A model generated the notes under the pieces. That model saw only the letters and a program-made list of their open reading frames with translations. It searched no databases and was not told the DNA's origin. A stretch of DNA of 9,225 nt from JAWLDB01 sp041686915 (lineage in GTDB: Bacteria > Bacillota > UBA994 > UBA5500): the NCBI GenBank assembly GCA_041686915.1, contig JAWLDB010000105.1, positions 1 through 9,225 of the forward strand, written 5' to 3'. This document shows, piece after piece, positions 1-5,948 of this stretch. Positions within the stretch are counted from its first letter, which is position 1, and the number at the start of each line of letters is the position of its first letter. Position numbers and translations under genes: made by a program.

Positions 1-1035
1 TGTCACTTTGCGTTCTGATCCCTTCTGCAGGTCGTAGACCCAGAGGTCACGGCGAATTAAGTCACCTCGGTTGGAAGCATAGGCAAACTGCTGGCCGTCC
101 GGTGAAATCGCCGGCCTATCGCTGGCATGCCCGAAATCTTCGCATTCGCCACTGGTCAACTGCTTGAGGTCACCTGTTTCAATTGAGTAGAGGTAATGGT
201 GCAGCCAACCGTCTCGCTCCAGGCTAAAGAGCAGCTCGTTACGCTCGCGCAGCGGAAGCATAGCGGTGAAGAGCAAGGAGCCGCGCCGGTCTGCCTGCTC
301 CTCGTGCAAGATATGTGTTACCTGTGGTTGCAACTGCACAGGCACTCTGATTTGGCTGTAGTCCTGGAGATTATCATCTGCAGGCATGGTGCCCAGGAAG
401 AAGTCGTGTACCATAGCGATCTCTTTGACTACCTGGTAGACGAAACGGTTATCGTCCAGCCAGACAGCATCGGCTACCCTTCTTTGCTCGTTATTGGTAA
501 CCCAGAGCAGCTTGCCTTCTTTAGTGGCGACAGCCAGCCGTTCAGCTTTGTCCTCATCCTGATAACGGTAGAGCAGCTTGTCTCCGTCTGGAGAAAAGTG
601 CAGCGAACCTGCAACCAGGCGTCCAGGTGTCTTACACTTACTCAGGTGCTTGCCCGATAAGGTATATAGCCAGAGCTCTCCACCCTCAACGAAAGCCAGC
701 ACTTCTCCGTCAGGCCGGAAGGCTAAACCACCTTCCACTGTGCCAAGGGACGTGAGGCGCTCGAGCCCAAACCAGTCATCCTCTGGGACGGCCAGCCAGA
801 TGTCGCCATCCATGGCTAAAGCGAGCTGATCGCTCTTCGGTGCCCAGGTCATTCCAGACAAGCGCTGCTTGCACCTGGTCAGCTGCCTTGGGGCGCTGTT
901 GCCATCACCTGGAACCAGCCAGCAATCTCCTTTGCCTCCGTCGTTCCAGTTGAGAGCTATATAGCGACCATCCGGGGACCAATCCCAGTCGTTTAGATAC
1001 TTAACATCCAATATCTCGTTCAAGGTTATAGCCAC
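1..1035 (-). CDS. S9-family (prolyl oligopeptidase/DPP-IV-like) peptidase, N-terminal propeller part, cut by window edge
   Basis: The 345 visible codons form a WD40-like (PD40) beta-propeller. The repeat signature recurs as WSPDGRYIAL (residue 19 on), FRPDGEVLAF (107), FSPDGDKLLY (147) and ISPDGQQFAY (310). A DGWLHHYLYSIETGDLKQLT stretch (275-294) resembles the propeller of DPP-IV and acylaminoacyl-peptidase relatives. In that family the propeller gates a C-terminal alpha/beta-hydrolase domain with a Ser-Asp-His triad that cleaves short peptides; here that domain would lie beyond position 1 and is not seen. There is no signal peptide, so the protein is probably cytoplasmic. The start is GTG at 1035; the nearby ATG is out of frame and stops after five codons. 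GGAGG (1047-1051) lies 11 nt upstream, a slightly long spacing. The gene is separated from its upstream neighbour by a terminator, so it should have its own promoter. A TolB-like propeller protein without a protease domain is the main alternative. Confidence 0.8.
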   Translation of the reverse strand, partial: MAITLNEILDVKYLNDWDWSPDGRYIALNWNDGGKGDCWLVPGDGNSAPRQLTRCKQRLSGMTWAPKSDQLALAMDGDIWLAVPEDDWFGLERLTSLGTVEGGLAFRPDGEVLAFVEGGELWLYTLSGKHLSKCKTPGRLVAGSLHFSPDGDKLLYRYQDEDKAERLAVATKEGKLLWVTNNEQRRVADAVWLDDNRFVYQVVKEIAMVHDFFLGTMPADDNLQDYSQIRVPVQLQPQVTHILHEEQADRRGSLLFTAMLPLRERNELLFSLERDGWLHHYLYSIETGDLKQLTSGECEDFGHASDRPAISPDGQQFAYASNRGDLIRRDLWVYDLQKGSERKVT

Positions 1036-1121
1036 TGTGTCATCACCCTCCTGCCCATGGTTTTATATTCCATATATTTGCGACAGAGATGTCATTTCCC
1101 TACTTTCGGGTGCAAAAGTTT

Positions 1122-1127
1122 TGTCAA
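1122..1127 (-). promoter_or_regulatory. Possible -35 element (TTGACA) for the S9 peptidase gene
   Basis: The minus strand carries an exact TTGACA 87 nt upstream of the GTG start and just after the preceding gene's terminator, where a promoter is expected. No good -10 hexamer sits 16-18 bp downstream (AGTAGG at best). AT-rich sequence (ATATATGGAATATAAA, about 1061-1076) lies closer to the gene and could hold an alternative -10. This is a weak call. Confidence 0.25.
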
Positions 1128-1138
1128 ATTACAGCACA

Positions 1139-1174
1139 AAAGCGCCCCGCCTACATTTTCGGTGGGGGGCGCTT
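1139..1174 (-). terminator. Intrinsic terminator after the HExxH gene
   Basis: The inverted repeat AAAGCGCCCC / GGGGCGCTTT gives a perfect 10-bp stem. It extends by three pairs, including a G-T wobble, across a two-base bulge. On the minus strand the stem is followed by CTTTTGTGCTG. It begins 16 bp beyond the stop codon of the HExxH gene. The T run is short, so efficiency may be moderate. The symmetrical AAA...TTT ends could also allow some function on the plus strand, but no plus-strand gene is present here. Confidence 0.75.
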
Positions 1175-1190
1175 TAGAGGGCAAGGGTTG

Positions 1191-2456
1191 TTATTGGCTC
1201 ATTTGGCGGGCTTTTAGAGTGTTCCCTTCCCAGGTTATCTCGGCGTCTGGCATCTTCAGATAGCTGTCGCTTCCCTTGATCTCCAACAGACCCTGGGCAT
1301 TACCGCCGGTGAACTGTTGCCCATCGACTGTTACCTGCAGGTCATCCCGCTCAAAGACGACCCGTTTAATCATCTCTGGCTCGAGCCCGCCTCTTTCGAC
1401 TTTGAACTCCCCACCCTGATCATAGATATAGCTGAACATTGTAGGGTGGAACCTGCCATGCCCGGGCACTACCTTCACCATGAACGGATGCCATCCGCCA
1501 GCTACCGGCACACCTTGGAATGTAGCATCCACGCGAACACCAGTGCCTGGAAAGGCCTCTGCCATGCGACTCTCCATCTCCTGACGACGAGCGGTAGCGT
1601 CCTTCTCCTGCTGTGCGAGAACGAGCGGAAAGTCCATGCCTTTAAAGTCGCGGCAGTTGGGGTCGGGAGTGTAATATACCGCTTTCGCCAAGGCCGTGGA
1701 CAGAGCGGGCCAATCTCTCATGATTGCTGTCTGCCAATCCGGGTAGTAACGATCCAAGAGCAGACCATAGGCCATGCCGGACCCGTAGAAACGGGCCCTG
1801 TCTGCGCCCTTGCCATTCTGATTGGCTGTTGCCAGATCATCCAGCCAGAGCTGCCGATTGGGACCGCCCTGCTCTTGCGCTTGCAGTTCGACATAAACAG
1901 CCAGGCCTTCGTTGTATTCGTTGCCATCTTCATATCCCCGCAGTTCCGGACTAAGCAATTGCTGCCTGGCTGCTCTGGCGTCTAGGGCCTGCCTGGCTGC
2001 CTCCATATCGTCAGCAATTATGGCTTGGCGCAGCAGCTTGGCCTCAACTTCCCCAAGAGCATTGACCAGAGGGTCGTATACCGGGTAATTGGACATCAAC
2101 ATGATATTAGCAGTGGGGAAGCCATTGGTTTGCTGATAAGCATGGAATGCTTCATGCGCTGTCAGGGAGAGTGCTGATGCAAAGGAGCAGTCTGCCCACA
2201 TGATGGTAGCCGTCTGCACCCCGTTAACATCAACGTTGGTATTGGCCGTGAATGTTCTTGGCTTGGGGCGGCTGACATGCGCTACATGCTCTCCGATGGT
2301 GATTGGTTGGAAGTCGGCAGGCGGGTTGGGGTGCGCAAATAGCACAGCCTCATCATCGGTATAGCAGGCAACCGGTGTACTGGCATGGTCCCAGCCGTGC
2401 CACAGAGTGGGTAACTCGGCATATGCTCTCCATACCTTGTAGGCCTCGCGTAACAT
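1191..2456 (-). CDS. Putative zinc metallopeptidase with HExxH motif, family not recognised
   Basis: This is a 421-residue protein. HEAFHAYQQ (101-109) is a textbook HExxH zinc site in a predicted helix: His101 and His105 as ligands, Glu102 as general base. About 77 residues later comes NEYNEGLAVYVELQ (179-192); its Glu183 (NEGLAVY) is a plausible third ligand, as in gluzincin-type peptidases. Residues 135-230 look mostly helical. From about 305 to the end the protein looks beta-rich (VDATFQGVPVAGG..., DDLQVTVDGQQF, DAEITWEGN), suggesting an accessory beta domain. No signal peptide or membrane segment is visible, so it is probably cytoplasmic. The ATG at 2456 has AAGGAG (2466-2471) at 9 nt. 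It appears monocistronic, with a candidate promoter upstream and a terminator downstream. I cannot assign a named family, so peptidase activity is inferred only from the motif. Confidence 0.85.
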   Translation of the reverse strand: MLREAYKVWRAYAELPTLWHGWDHASTPVACYTDDEAVLFAHPNPPADFQPITIGEHVAHVSRPKPRTFTANTNVDVNGVQTATIMWADCSFASALSLTAHEAFHAYQQTNGFPTANIMLMSNYPVYDPLVNALGEVEAKLLRQAIIADDMEAARQALDARAARQQLLSPELRGYEDGNEYNEGLAVYVELQAQEQGGPNRQLWLDDLATANQNGKGADRARFYGSGMAYGLLLDRYYPDWQTAIMRDWPALSTALAKAVYYTPDPNCRDFKGMDFPLVLAQQEKDATARRQEMESRMAEAFPGTGVRVDATFQGVPVAGGWHPFMVKVVPGHGRFHPTMFSYIYDQGGEFKVERGGLEPEMIKRVVFERDDLQVTVDGQQFTGGNAQGLLEIKGSDSYLKMPDAEITWEGNTLKARQMSQ

Positions 2457-2494
2457 TGAGCACCACTCCTTACTTTTACTTATCTTCTGTTGCC

Positions 2495-2523
2495 ATGGTA
2501 TAACATGCCAGAAGTGACGTCAA
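2495..2523 (-). promoter_or_regulatory. Candidate sigma-A-type promoter for the HExxH gene
   Basis: On the minus strand TTGACG (2518-2523, one mismatch to consensus) is followed after exactly 17 bp by TACCAT (2495-2500, four of six matches to TATAAT). The -10 ends about 38 nt upstream of the ATG, leaving room for a short leader with the AAGGAG site. The perfect palindrome GGGTGCGCACCC (2525-2536) abuts the -35 with one base between, followed upstream by an A-tract. Confidence 0.4.
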
Positions 2524-2524
2524 G

Positions 2525-2536
2525 GGGTGCGCACCC
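2525..2536. promoter_or_regulatory. 12-bp perfect palindrome next to the -35, possible operator
   Basis: GGGTGCGCACCC is a perfect dyad lying one base upstream of the proposed -35 of the HExxH gene. On the plus strand it is followed by ATTTTTT, which reads as an A-tract upstream of the promoter on the minus strand. A regulator-binding site or UP-like element is possible, but it may also be chance or repeat debris, since a repeat-rich zone starts here. A plus-strand terminator is unlikely because no plus-strand gene precedes it. Confidence 0.25.
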
Positions 2537-2566
2537 ATTTTTTGTAGGGTGCTCATCCTATGCGTA

Positions 2567-2592
2567 CCGCCCGAACCCGGGACCTCGGGCGG
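2567..2592. repeat. GC-rich hairpin, probably a degenerate member of the GTAGGG repeat family
   Basis: CCGCCCGA (2567-2574) pairs perfectly with TCGGGCGG (2585-2592) around a 10-base loop that itself contains CCCGGG. Outside, GT/AC pairs continue after an A-A mismatch. A GTAGGG boundary-like sequence lies at 2544-2549. The GGCGGAAC end resembles the arm of the single-hairpin repeat at 6815-6841. Kinship to that repeat is inferred from this resemblance only. Confidence 0.45.
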
Positions 2593-2618
2593 AACATGAA
2601 GACGATACCCTCACAAAT

Positions 2619-2669
2619 GTAGGGGCAGAGTTGCACTCTGCCCTGGGTTGAATAAAATTCAACCCCTAC
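2619..2669 (-). repeat. Double-hairpin palindromic repeat, copy A
   Basis: This is a 51-bp element. Read on the plus strand it is GTAG, hairpin GGGCAGAGT-TGC-ACTCTGCCC, one base, hairpin GGGTTGAAT-AAA-ATTCAACCC, CTAC. The outer GTAG/CTAC can also pair, giving a three-way junction or cruciform. The same element occurs in opposite orientation at 6890-6941 with every stem base identical; only the two 3-base loops and the linker differ. It looks like a REP- or MITE-like intergenic repeat. There is no open reading frame inside it and no obvious target-site duplication. Confidence 0.85.
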
Positions 2670-2688
2670 GACAGGATTCAGACGGATG

Positions 2689-2713
2689 AAAAAACCCCGC
2701 GGCGTGCCGCGGG
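2689..2713 (-). terminator. Orphan intrinsic terminator
   Basis: On the minus strand CCCGCGGC-AC-GCCGCGGG forms an 8-bp, all-GC stem, followed by G and TTTTTT (2689-2694). Form and strength are those of a rho-independent terminator. It lies about 120 bp beyond the terminator that already ends the DUF2284 gene, and no gene lies between them. It may back up read-through, end a small RNA, or act as an attenuator in a long leader of the HExxH gene. Confidence 0.75.
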
Positions 2714-2830
2714 CGGCGCGCGGTGGACCAGAGGCCCTTTCAAACGCCTCCTGCCCTAAACCCAAGGTATAGATGATGCCCGTTATTCGACAGAGGCCTA
2801 GAACATCCCCGATGAATACATTTGGCATCC
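2714..2830 (-). other. Unassigned segment between two terminators, possible small RNA
   Basis: This 117-bp minus-strand stretch starts after one terminator and runs into another. It has local dyads such as GAGGC/GCCTC around a 10-base loop (about 2731-2750) and two copies of a GGCCTCTG word. No open frame with a ribosome binding site is seen. No convincing promoter was found, and I do not recognise a known RNA family here. Transcription from within is only a possibility. Confidence 0.2.
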
Positions 2831-2859
2831 AAAACAGAAACCCCGTGCCATGCACGGGG
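2831..2859 (-). terminator. Intrinsic terminator of the membrane protein/DUF2284 operon
   Basis: On the minus strand CCCCGTGC-ATG-GCACGGGG (8-bp stem, 3-base loop, 2841-2859) is followed by TTTCTGTTTT. It starts 20 bp after the stop codon of the DUF2284 gene. The tail GGGGTTTCTGTTTT closely resembles that of the terminator at 7001-7029 (GGGGTTTGTGTTTG). Confidence 0.85.
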
Positions 2860-2879
2860 AAAACGAAACGTGTCGATTT

Positions 2880-3476
2880 TTAGGTTGTGATATAACGCCT
2901 CAGAAACTCGTCTAACGCCTTGGTCTGTTCAGGCTTATGCAAGAAACCCATTACCTTGGTCAGGTGTTCTGGTTGTTGATCTCCCTTAGACCATTGCAGG
3001 GGCTGCTGGAAGTGGTGTTCCAGGATATCTGAAAGCAGCAGGCCGACTCCAGTTATGGAACTTACTCGCCGATTTGGATCCTTGCACCCGGTTTCGATAG
3101 TACAGGTCTGGCAGGCGCGGCATGGCCCGGCGGACAGGAAACTGACCCCGAGCGAATCAAGTACTGCATAACCCAGCTTATCCATCCAGTCATCAATGGC
3201 ATCGTTCATGTCTGCCATGGGGCGTTCAGTTGATGCCTTTGCTGAGACTGCCAGCAAGGTAAGGTCGTGCTCCTTCCCTAATGCCTCAATTGTTGGAGAC
3301 CAGGGCGGACAACCACCGTTCCGGTTATAGTGTGGGCAGCCGTCAGCACATAGCTGCCTGATCCGTTCTATGTCTTGCGGCAGCTCAGCAGGTGTGGACG
3401 ATTGCCAGGCAACCCTGGCCGATATCTGTTTTCTACCGCCTTCTATACTGAGCTGCGTCCAGTTCAATGCGTTCAT
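2880..3476 (-). CDS. DUF2284-family cysteine-rich protein, predicted Fe-S/metal binding
   Basis: This 198-residue protein has two cysteine clusters. The first is CADGCPHYNRNGGCPPWSP (43-61: Cys43, Cys47, Cys56). The second is GPCRACQTCTIETGCKDP (117-134: Cys119, Cys122, Cys125, Cys131). This order, with the CPPW and GPCRxCxxC signatures, matches DUF2284, a family of predicted metal-binding proteins. The second cluster resembles a ferredoxin-type iron-sulfur site, though the CP that usually closes it is absent. No signal peptide or membrane helix is seen, so it is cytoplasmic. No enzymatic role is established that I know of. The ATG at 3476 has GGAGG (3485-3489) at 8 nt, both inside the end of the upstream gene; the two frames overlap by 44 nt, implying coupled expression. 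The usual SMEA-like segment after the second cluster is replaced by SSITGVG. Confidence 0.9.
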   Translation of the reverse strand: MNALNWTQLSIEGGRKQISARVAWQSSTPAELPQDIERIRQLCADGCPHYNRNGGCPPWSPTIEALGKEHDLTLLAVSAKASTERPMADMNDAIDDWMDKLGYAVLDSLGVSFLSAGPCRACQTCTIETGCKDPNRRVSSITGVGLLLSDILEHHFQQPLQWSKGDQQPEHLTKVMGFLHKPEQTKALDEFLRRYITT

Positions 3477-3888
3477 CTAAAGATCCTCCATAGCGTAACA
3501 TTAGCTCGGCCACAGTCATCACCACAAAACCGAGGGAAAGACTGCTCGAGATCATCCAAAGGGGGCTAATAGTCAGTGTAAGCCGCTCCACAAACATCAC
3601 ATAAAGCGCCAGGGGTATTAAAGTAGCCACGTAACCATAGGACCTGGCGACACGACCGGCCTCTAATGCTCGCGCATCACTCTCTGTGGTACTATCCACT
3701 CCATCAAACCACCAGATCAAAACATGGCGCAGTACCTGACTGGCAAGTAGAATGGCAACGAATCCGGCCCACCTGGTGACACCGTTCCAGGCCAAGGGAG
3801 CCACGACTAGCAGAAAAGCGAAGTTGACCACCTGGCGAACGTTAAAGAGGTCAAACCAGGACCTGTGTACACGGGATGAATGCTGCAA
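3433..3888 (-). CDS. Small four-helix integral membrane protein, unknown function
   Basis: This 151-residue protein is hydrophobic, with about four predicted membrane segments: near 19-34, 40-60, 83-101 and 107-129. Between helices 2 and 3 is a charged loop (61-82: FDGVDSTTESDARALEAGRV...). The C-terminal tail is polar and Arg-ending (LDERIELDAAQYRRR). I recognise no family. The start is an unusual TTG at 3888; it is chosen because AAGGAGG (3898-3904) sits at an ideal 9-nt spacing and no in-frame ATG or GTG lies nearby. The end overlaps the DUF2284 gene by 44 nt, so the two are surely co-transcribed and probably translationally coupled. The partner suggests a membrane-associated redox or metal-related role, but that is guesswork. 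Confidence 0.8.
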   Translation of the reverse strand: MQHSSRVHRSWFDLFNVRQVVNFAFLLVVAPLAWNGVTRWAGFVAILLASQVLRHVLIWWFDGVDSTTESDARALEAGRVARSYGYVATLIPLALYVMFVERLTLTISPLWMISSSLSLGFVVMTVAELMLRYGGSLDERIELDAAQYRRR

Positions 3889-3897
3889 TGGAGACAG

Positions 3898-3904
3898 CCT
3901 CCTT
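3898..3904 (-). promoter_or_regulatory. Strong ribosome binding site that fixes a TTG start
   Basis: AAGGAGG on the minus strand lies 9 nt before TTG (3886-3888). It is a perfect match to the anti-Shine-Dalgarno core and is the reason for accepting TTG as the start of the four-helix membrane protein. No strong promoter was found in the 80 bp upstream, between it and the terminator of the preceding operon. Confidence 0.75.
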
Positions 3905-3983
3905 AGATGTAGTTCAGGCCTGGCGAACCAAGCCTGTATTCTCCATCTTAGCCCCTACCCCCTGCTTCCATACAGCATTTCCC

Positions 3984-4018
3984 AAAAACTGAGACGAAGG
4001 GACTGTCCCTTCGTCTCA
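3984..4018 (-). terminator. Very strong intrinsic terminator of the permease operon
   Basis: TGAGACGAAGGGA and TCCCTTCGTCTCA form a perfect 13-bp stem around a 3-base loop (3990-4018). On the minus strand it is followed by G and TTTTT (3984-3988). It begins 7 bp after the stop codon of the TIGR03943-family gene. From memory, stems of the GAGAC...GGGAC...GTCTC type recur in many Clostridia genomes, so this may be a mobile or amplified repeat used as terminator; that is inference. Confidence 0.9.
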
Positions 4019-4025
4019 ATATCTG

Positions 4026-4772
4026 CTAAGGGTAAATGTACTCTTGTTCGGGCTTTTCAATCTTCTCGAGAGTTTTGACCTCGAGGTACGGCATCATCTG
4101 CGGCTCTTGCTGATTAAGGTTGTAGAACTGCTGCTTTGCCAGGGTACCTACGATCCTGACCCAATCGCCATCCTGTAGATCAGCTCTATCGGGCCAACGA
4201 CAGATCATACCCGCGATCTCCGCATCGGCTGCACAGCAGGTCATGACCAGCCTAGCCAACACGAAGTTGTGCTTGCCAAGACTCGGAGCTGAATAGACGA
4301 AACCAGCAATCTCAACTTCCCGGCCTGATAGCGCGTCAGCTCTTTCCCAGAATTCTTCCATCATCGACAGGAACTGGTCGTCGGTAACTACAATCCGCCC
4401 GGCGGGCTGTAGGATCACATGCCGCCCACCACCGTGGGAATGGTCGTGTCCGTGATGGAAGATACCGCTAAGGCCCTTTTGCGCTATCATCTGCTTGGAG
4501 AGCATTTCCGGACTGACCAGCAGTCCACAGAGCAAGGGTAACAGGAAGAGCAGGTGGCTAAAGCTGATGGCCCTACTGTGGCCCGAACGCCAGCTGCGAA
4601 CGCTGACGAGCGTCAGTAGCGCCAGAGTAACAGCAGCCGCCCCCAGCGCACCCCAAGTGCGCGGGTGCAGGAAGTAACCCATGTTGCCAGTGAAGAACAG
4701 TGTCCCAATTCCCACAACTATGCCAAGCATCAGCAGCGTCCAGACAACGGCAGAGAGGTTTAGTTTGCGCAT
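4026..4772 (-). CDS. TIGR03943/DUF1980-family (YcgQ-like) permease partner protein
   Basis: This 248-residue protein has three predicted membrane segments (about 8-28, 41-57 and 70-87). A His-rich linker HHGHDHSHGGGRH (106-118) follows, then a soluble C-terminal domain with EVEIAGFVY (153-160) and FVLARLVMTCCAADAEIAGM (170-189), including the adjacent Cys179-Cys180 pair characteristic of the family. Members are typically encoded directly after a COG0701-type permease, as here: the permease stop is 13 bp upstream. The chosen ATG at 4772 has GGAGG (4781-4785) at 8 nt, directly abutting the permease stop codon; a start further upstream would overlap the permease and lacks this support. The soluble domain probably faces one side of the membrane and works with the permease. 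Divalent metal binding by the His tract and CC motif is plausible, and the transported substrate is unknown. Confidence 0.88.
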   Translation of the reverse strand: MRKLNLSAVVWTLLMLGIVVGIGTLFFTGNMGYFLHPRTWGALGAAAVTLALLTLVSVRSWRSGHSRAISFSHLLFLLPLLCGLLVSPEMLSKQMIAQKGLSGIFHHGHDHSHGGGRHVILQPAGRIVVTDDQFLSMMEEFWERADALSGREVEIAGFVYSAPSLGKHNFVLARLVMTCCAADAEIAGMICRWPDRADLQDGDWVRIVGTLAKQQFYNLNQQEPQMMPYLEVKTLEKIEKPEQEYIYP

Positions 4773-4785
4773 TGCGTCCACCTCC

Positions 4786-5868
4786 TCACATACCGAACGC
4801 ATTGACCAGCAACGCGAACACAATGACGGCGCCTGAGGTAGCAGCTATCAGGCGGACAACGAACCGCCGCTCGAACGCCCCCATGAGCAGCAAAGTGTTC
4901 TTCAGGTCAATCATCGGCCCAAATACCAGGAAGGCGAGTACCGATCCATTTGTAAACTGACGCACAAAGGTGCGGGCGATGAAAGCGTCGGCCTCAGAAC
5001 AGAGCGACAGGATGTATGCCAAGAGCATCATGACGATGATTGAGCTAAGTTTGCCACCACCTACTGTGAGCAGAAACTCGCGCGGTACCAAGGTCTGCAG
5101 CAGTGCGGACAGAGCAGCGCCAGCGATCAGGTAGCGACCGATGTCAAATAGCTCTTCACTCGTATGCTCGAGCAGTCCTAGCAGTGTTTGATGCAAGCCC
5201 GGACGCTTTCCGTGTGCATGCTCATGACCGTGTCCATGATCGTGACCGCAACCGCAATCGTGGTCATGACTATGGCCATGGCCATGATGGTCGGCCTTCT
5301 GGTCATAGAAGCGTTCATGTTTGAGGGGGCTACCATGCGCGTGCAATCTGCCCATCAGGTCACCTACAAAGACGGCAATAATAATGCCACCTAATGCGCG
5401 CAGGATTACCGGTCCCCACTCACCTGCAAAGGCGTAATAGGTAGATGCAAGCACGACGGGATTGACGATCGGCACTGCCAGCAGGAATGTCACCGCCATC
5501 CCAACCGGTACACCTTTCTTGATCAAGCCTCGCATAATCGGCACGATGGCGCACTCACAGACCGGGAAGACGAAGCCCATCAGGGATGCTGCCAGTAGGC
5601 CTAAGAACTGGTTACGTGGCAGCAGTCTGGCTACCATACTCTCAGATAGGAACAGATGAATCATGGCCGAGATAAATGTGCCGAGCAGTACAAACGGCAA
5701 TGCCTCCAGCAGGATACTTAGAAACATTAGAGCGAAGCCCTGCACATAAGCTCCCCAGGGGTGAATGGCCTGGACTCTCGGGCCCAGGATTGCCACTGTC
5801 AGCACTAACAGCAGCATCAGCAGGCCCAGGAGCTTGCCCTGCGGCTTGCTTCGAACGTGATATTGCAT
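4786..5868 (-). CDS. COG0701 permease (DUF318/ArsP_1 family) with His-rich loop
   Basis: This 360-residue polytopic membrane protein has two homologous halves. Family signatures include FPVCECAIVP (101-110), LAVPIVNPVVLAS (130-142), LSLCSEADAFIA (287-298) and LVFGPMIDLKNTLL (314-327). About eight membrane segments can be drawn: 12-30, 42-70, 90-108, 122-146, 153-171, 245-262, 273-293 and 305-355 (more than one). Between the halves is a His/Asp/Gly-rich cytoplasmic-type loop (193-220) with a Cys-Gly-Cys centre (205-207), expected to bind divalent metal. Relatives include ArsP organoarsenical exporters and the Bacillus YcgR type paired with YcgQ, which best fits the gene order here. Zinc or another metal, or an oxyanion, are candidate substrates; none is proven. 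The ATG at 5868 is preceded by GAGGG at about 6 nt and GGAGG at 14 nt. It heads a two-gene operon divergent from the creatininase gene. Confidence 0.9.
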   Translation of the reverse strand: MQYHVRSKPQGKLLGLLMLLLVLTVAILGPRVQAIHPWGAYVQGFALMFLSILLEALPFVLLGTFISAMIHLFLSESMVARLLPRNQFLGLLAASLMGFVFPVCECAIVPIMRGLIKKGVPVGMAVTFLLAVPIVNPVVLASTYYAFAGEWGPVILRALGGIIIAVFVGDLMGRLHAHGSPLKHERFYDQKADHHGHGHSHDHDCGCGHDHGHGHEHAHGKRPGLHQTLLGLLEHTSEELFDIGRYLIAGAALSALLQTLVPREFLLTVGGGKLSSIIVMMLLAYILSLCSEADAFIARTFVRQFTNGSVLAFLVFGPMIDLKNTLLLMGAFERRFVVRLIAATSGAVIVFALLVNAFGM

Positions 5869-5948
5869 GCTCTACCCTCTCCCTCCTACAGGTTGTCAGT
5901 AGATGTCACTAATGCTTATGCAGGAATGTCCACTTATCTGCCGAAAAT

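Larger units (their letters stand above)
2457..2879. other. 423-bp non-coding, structure-rich spacer
   Basis: No credible gene is seen. A 100-codon open frame on the minus strand (2553-2855) runs through two terminators and a palindromic repeat and is not coding. From right to left the stretch holds the terminator of the DUF2284 gene (2831-2859), an unassigned segment of about 117 bp (2714-2830), an orphan minus-strand terminator (2689-2713), a double-hairpin repeat (2619-2669), a GC-rich hairpin (2567-2592), and the palindrome, promoter and ribosome binding site of the HExxH gene. Confidence 0.7.

Noticed and set aside
196..660. 154-codon plus-strand open frame
   Set aside because: It is antisense to the S9 peptidase propeller, whose repeated SPDG motifs show the real frame.
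1317..1985. 222-codon plus-strand open frame
   Set aside because: It lies antisense within the HExxH gene, whose frame has a clear motif and ribosome binding site; the plus-strand frame has neither.
2619..2669. CRISPR-like repeat unit
   Set aside because: The two copies lie 4.2 kb apart in inverted orientation with no regularly spaced spacers, so this is a dispersed repeat rather than an array.
2553..2855. 100-codon minus-strand open frame
   Set aside because: It runs through two intrinsic terminators and the palindromic repeat, has no ribosome binding site, and its protein has no recognisable domain.
3752..4078. 108-codon plus-strand open frame
   Set aside because: It spans the end of one gene, the start of another and the 29-base terminator palindrome; it has no domain and no ribosome binding site.
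4596..4620. CTGACG-AG-CGTCAG palindrome
   Set aside because: It lies inside the coding sequence of the TIGR03943-family gene and no T tract follows; most likely chance.
4773..4823. Longer N terminus (17 residues) for the TIGR03943-family protein
   Set aside because: It would overlap the permease gene and lacks a ribosome binding site, whereas the ATG at 4772 has GGAGG at 8 nt and starts a typical MRKLN membrane N terminus.
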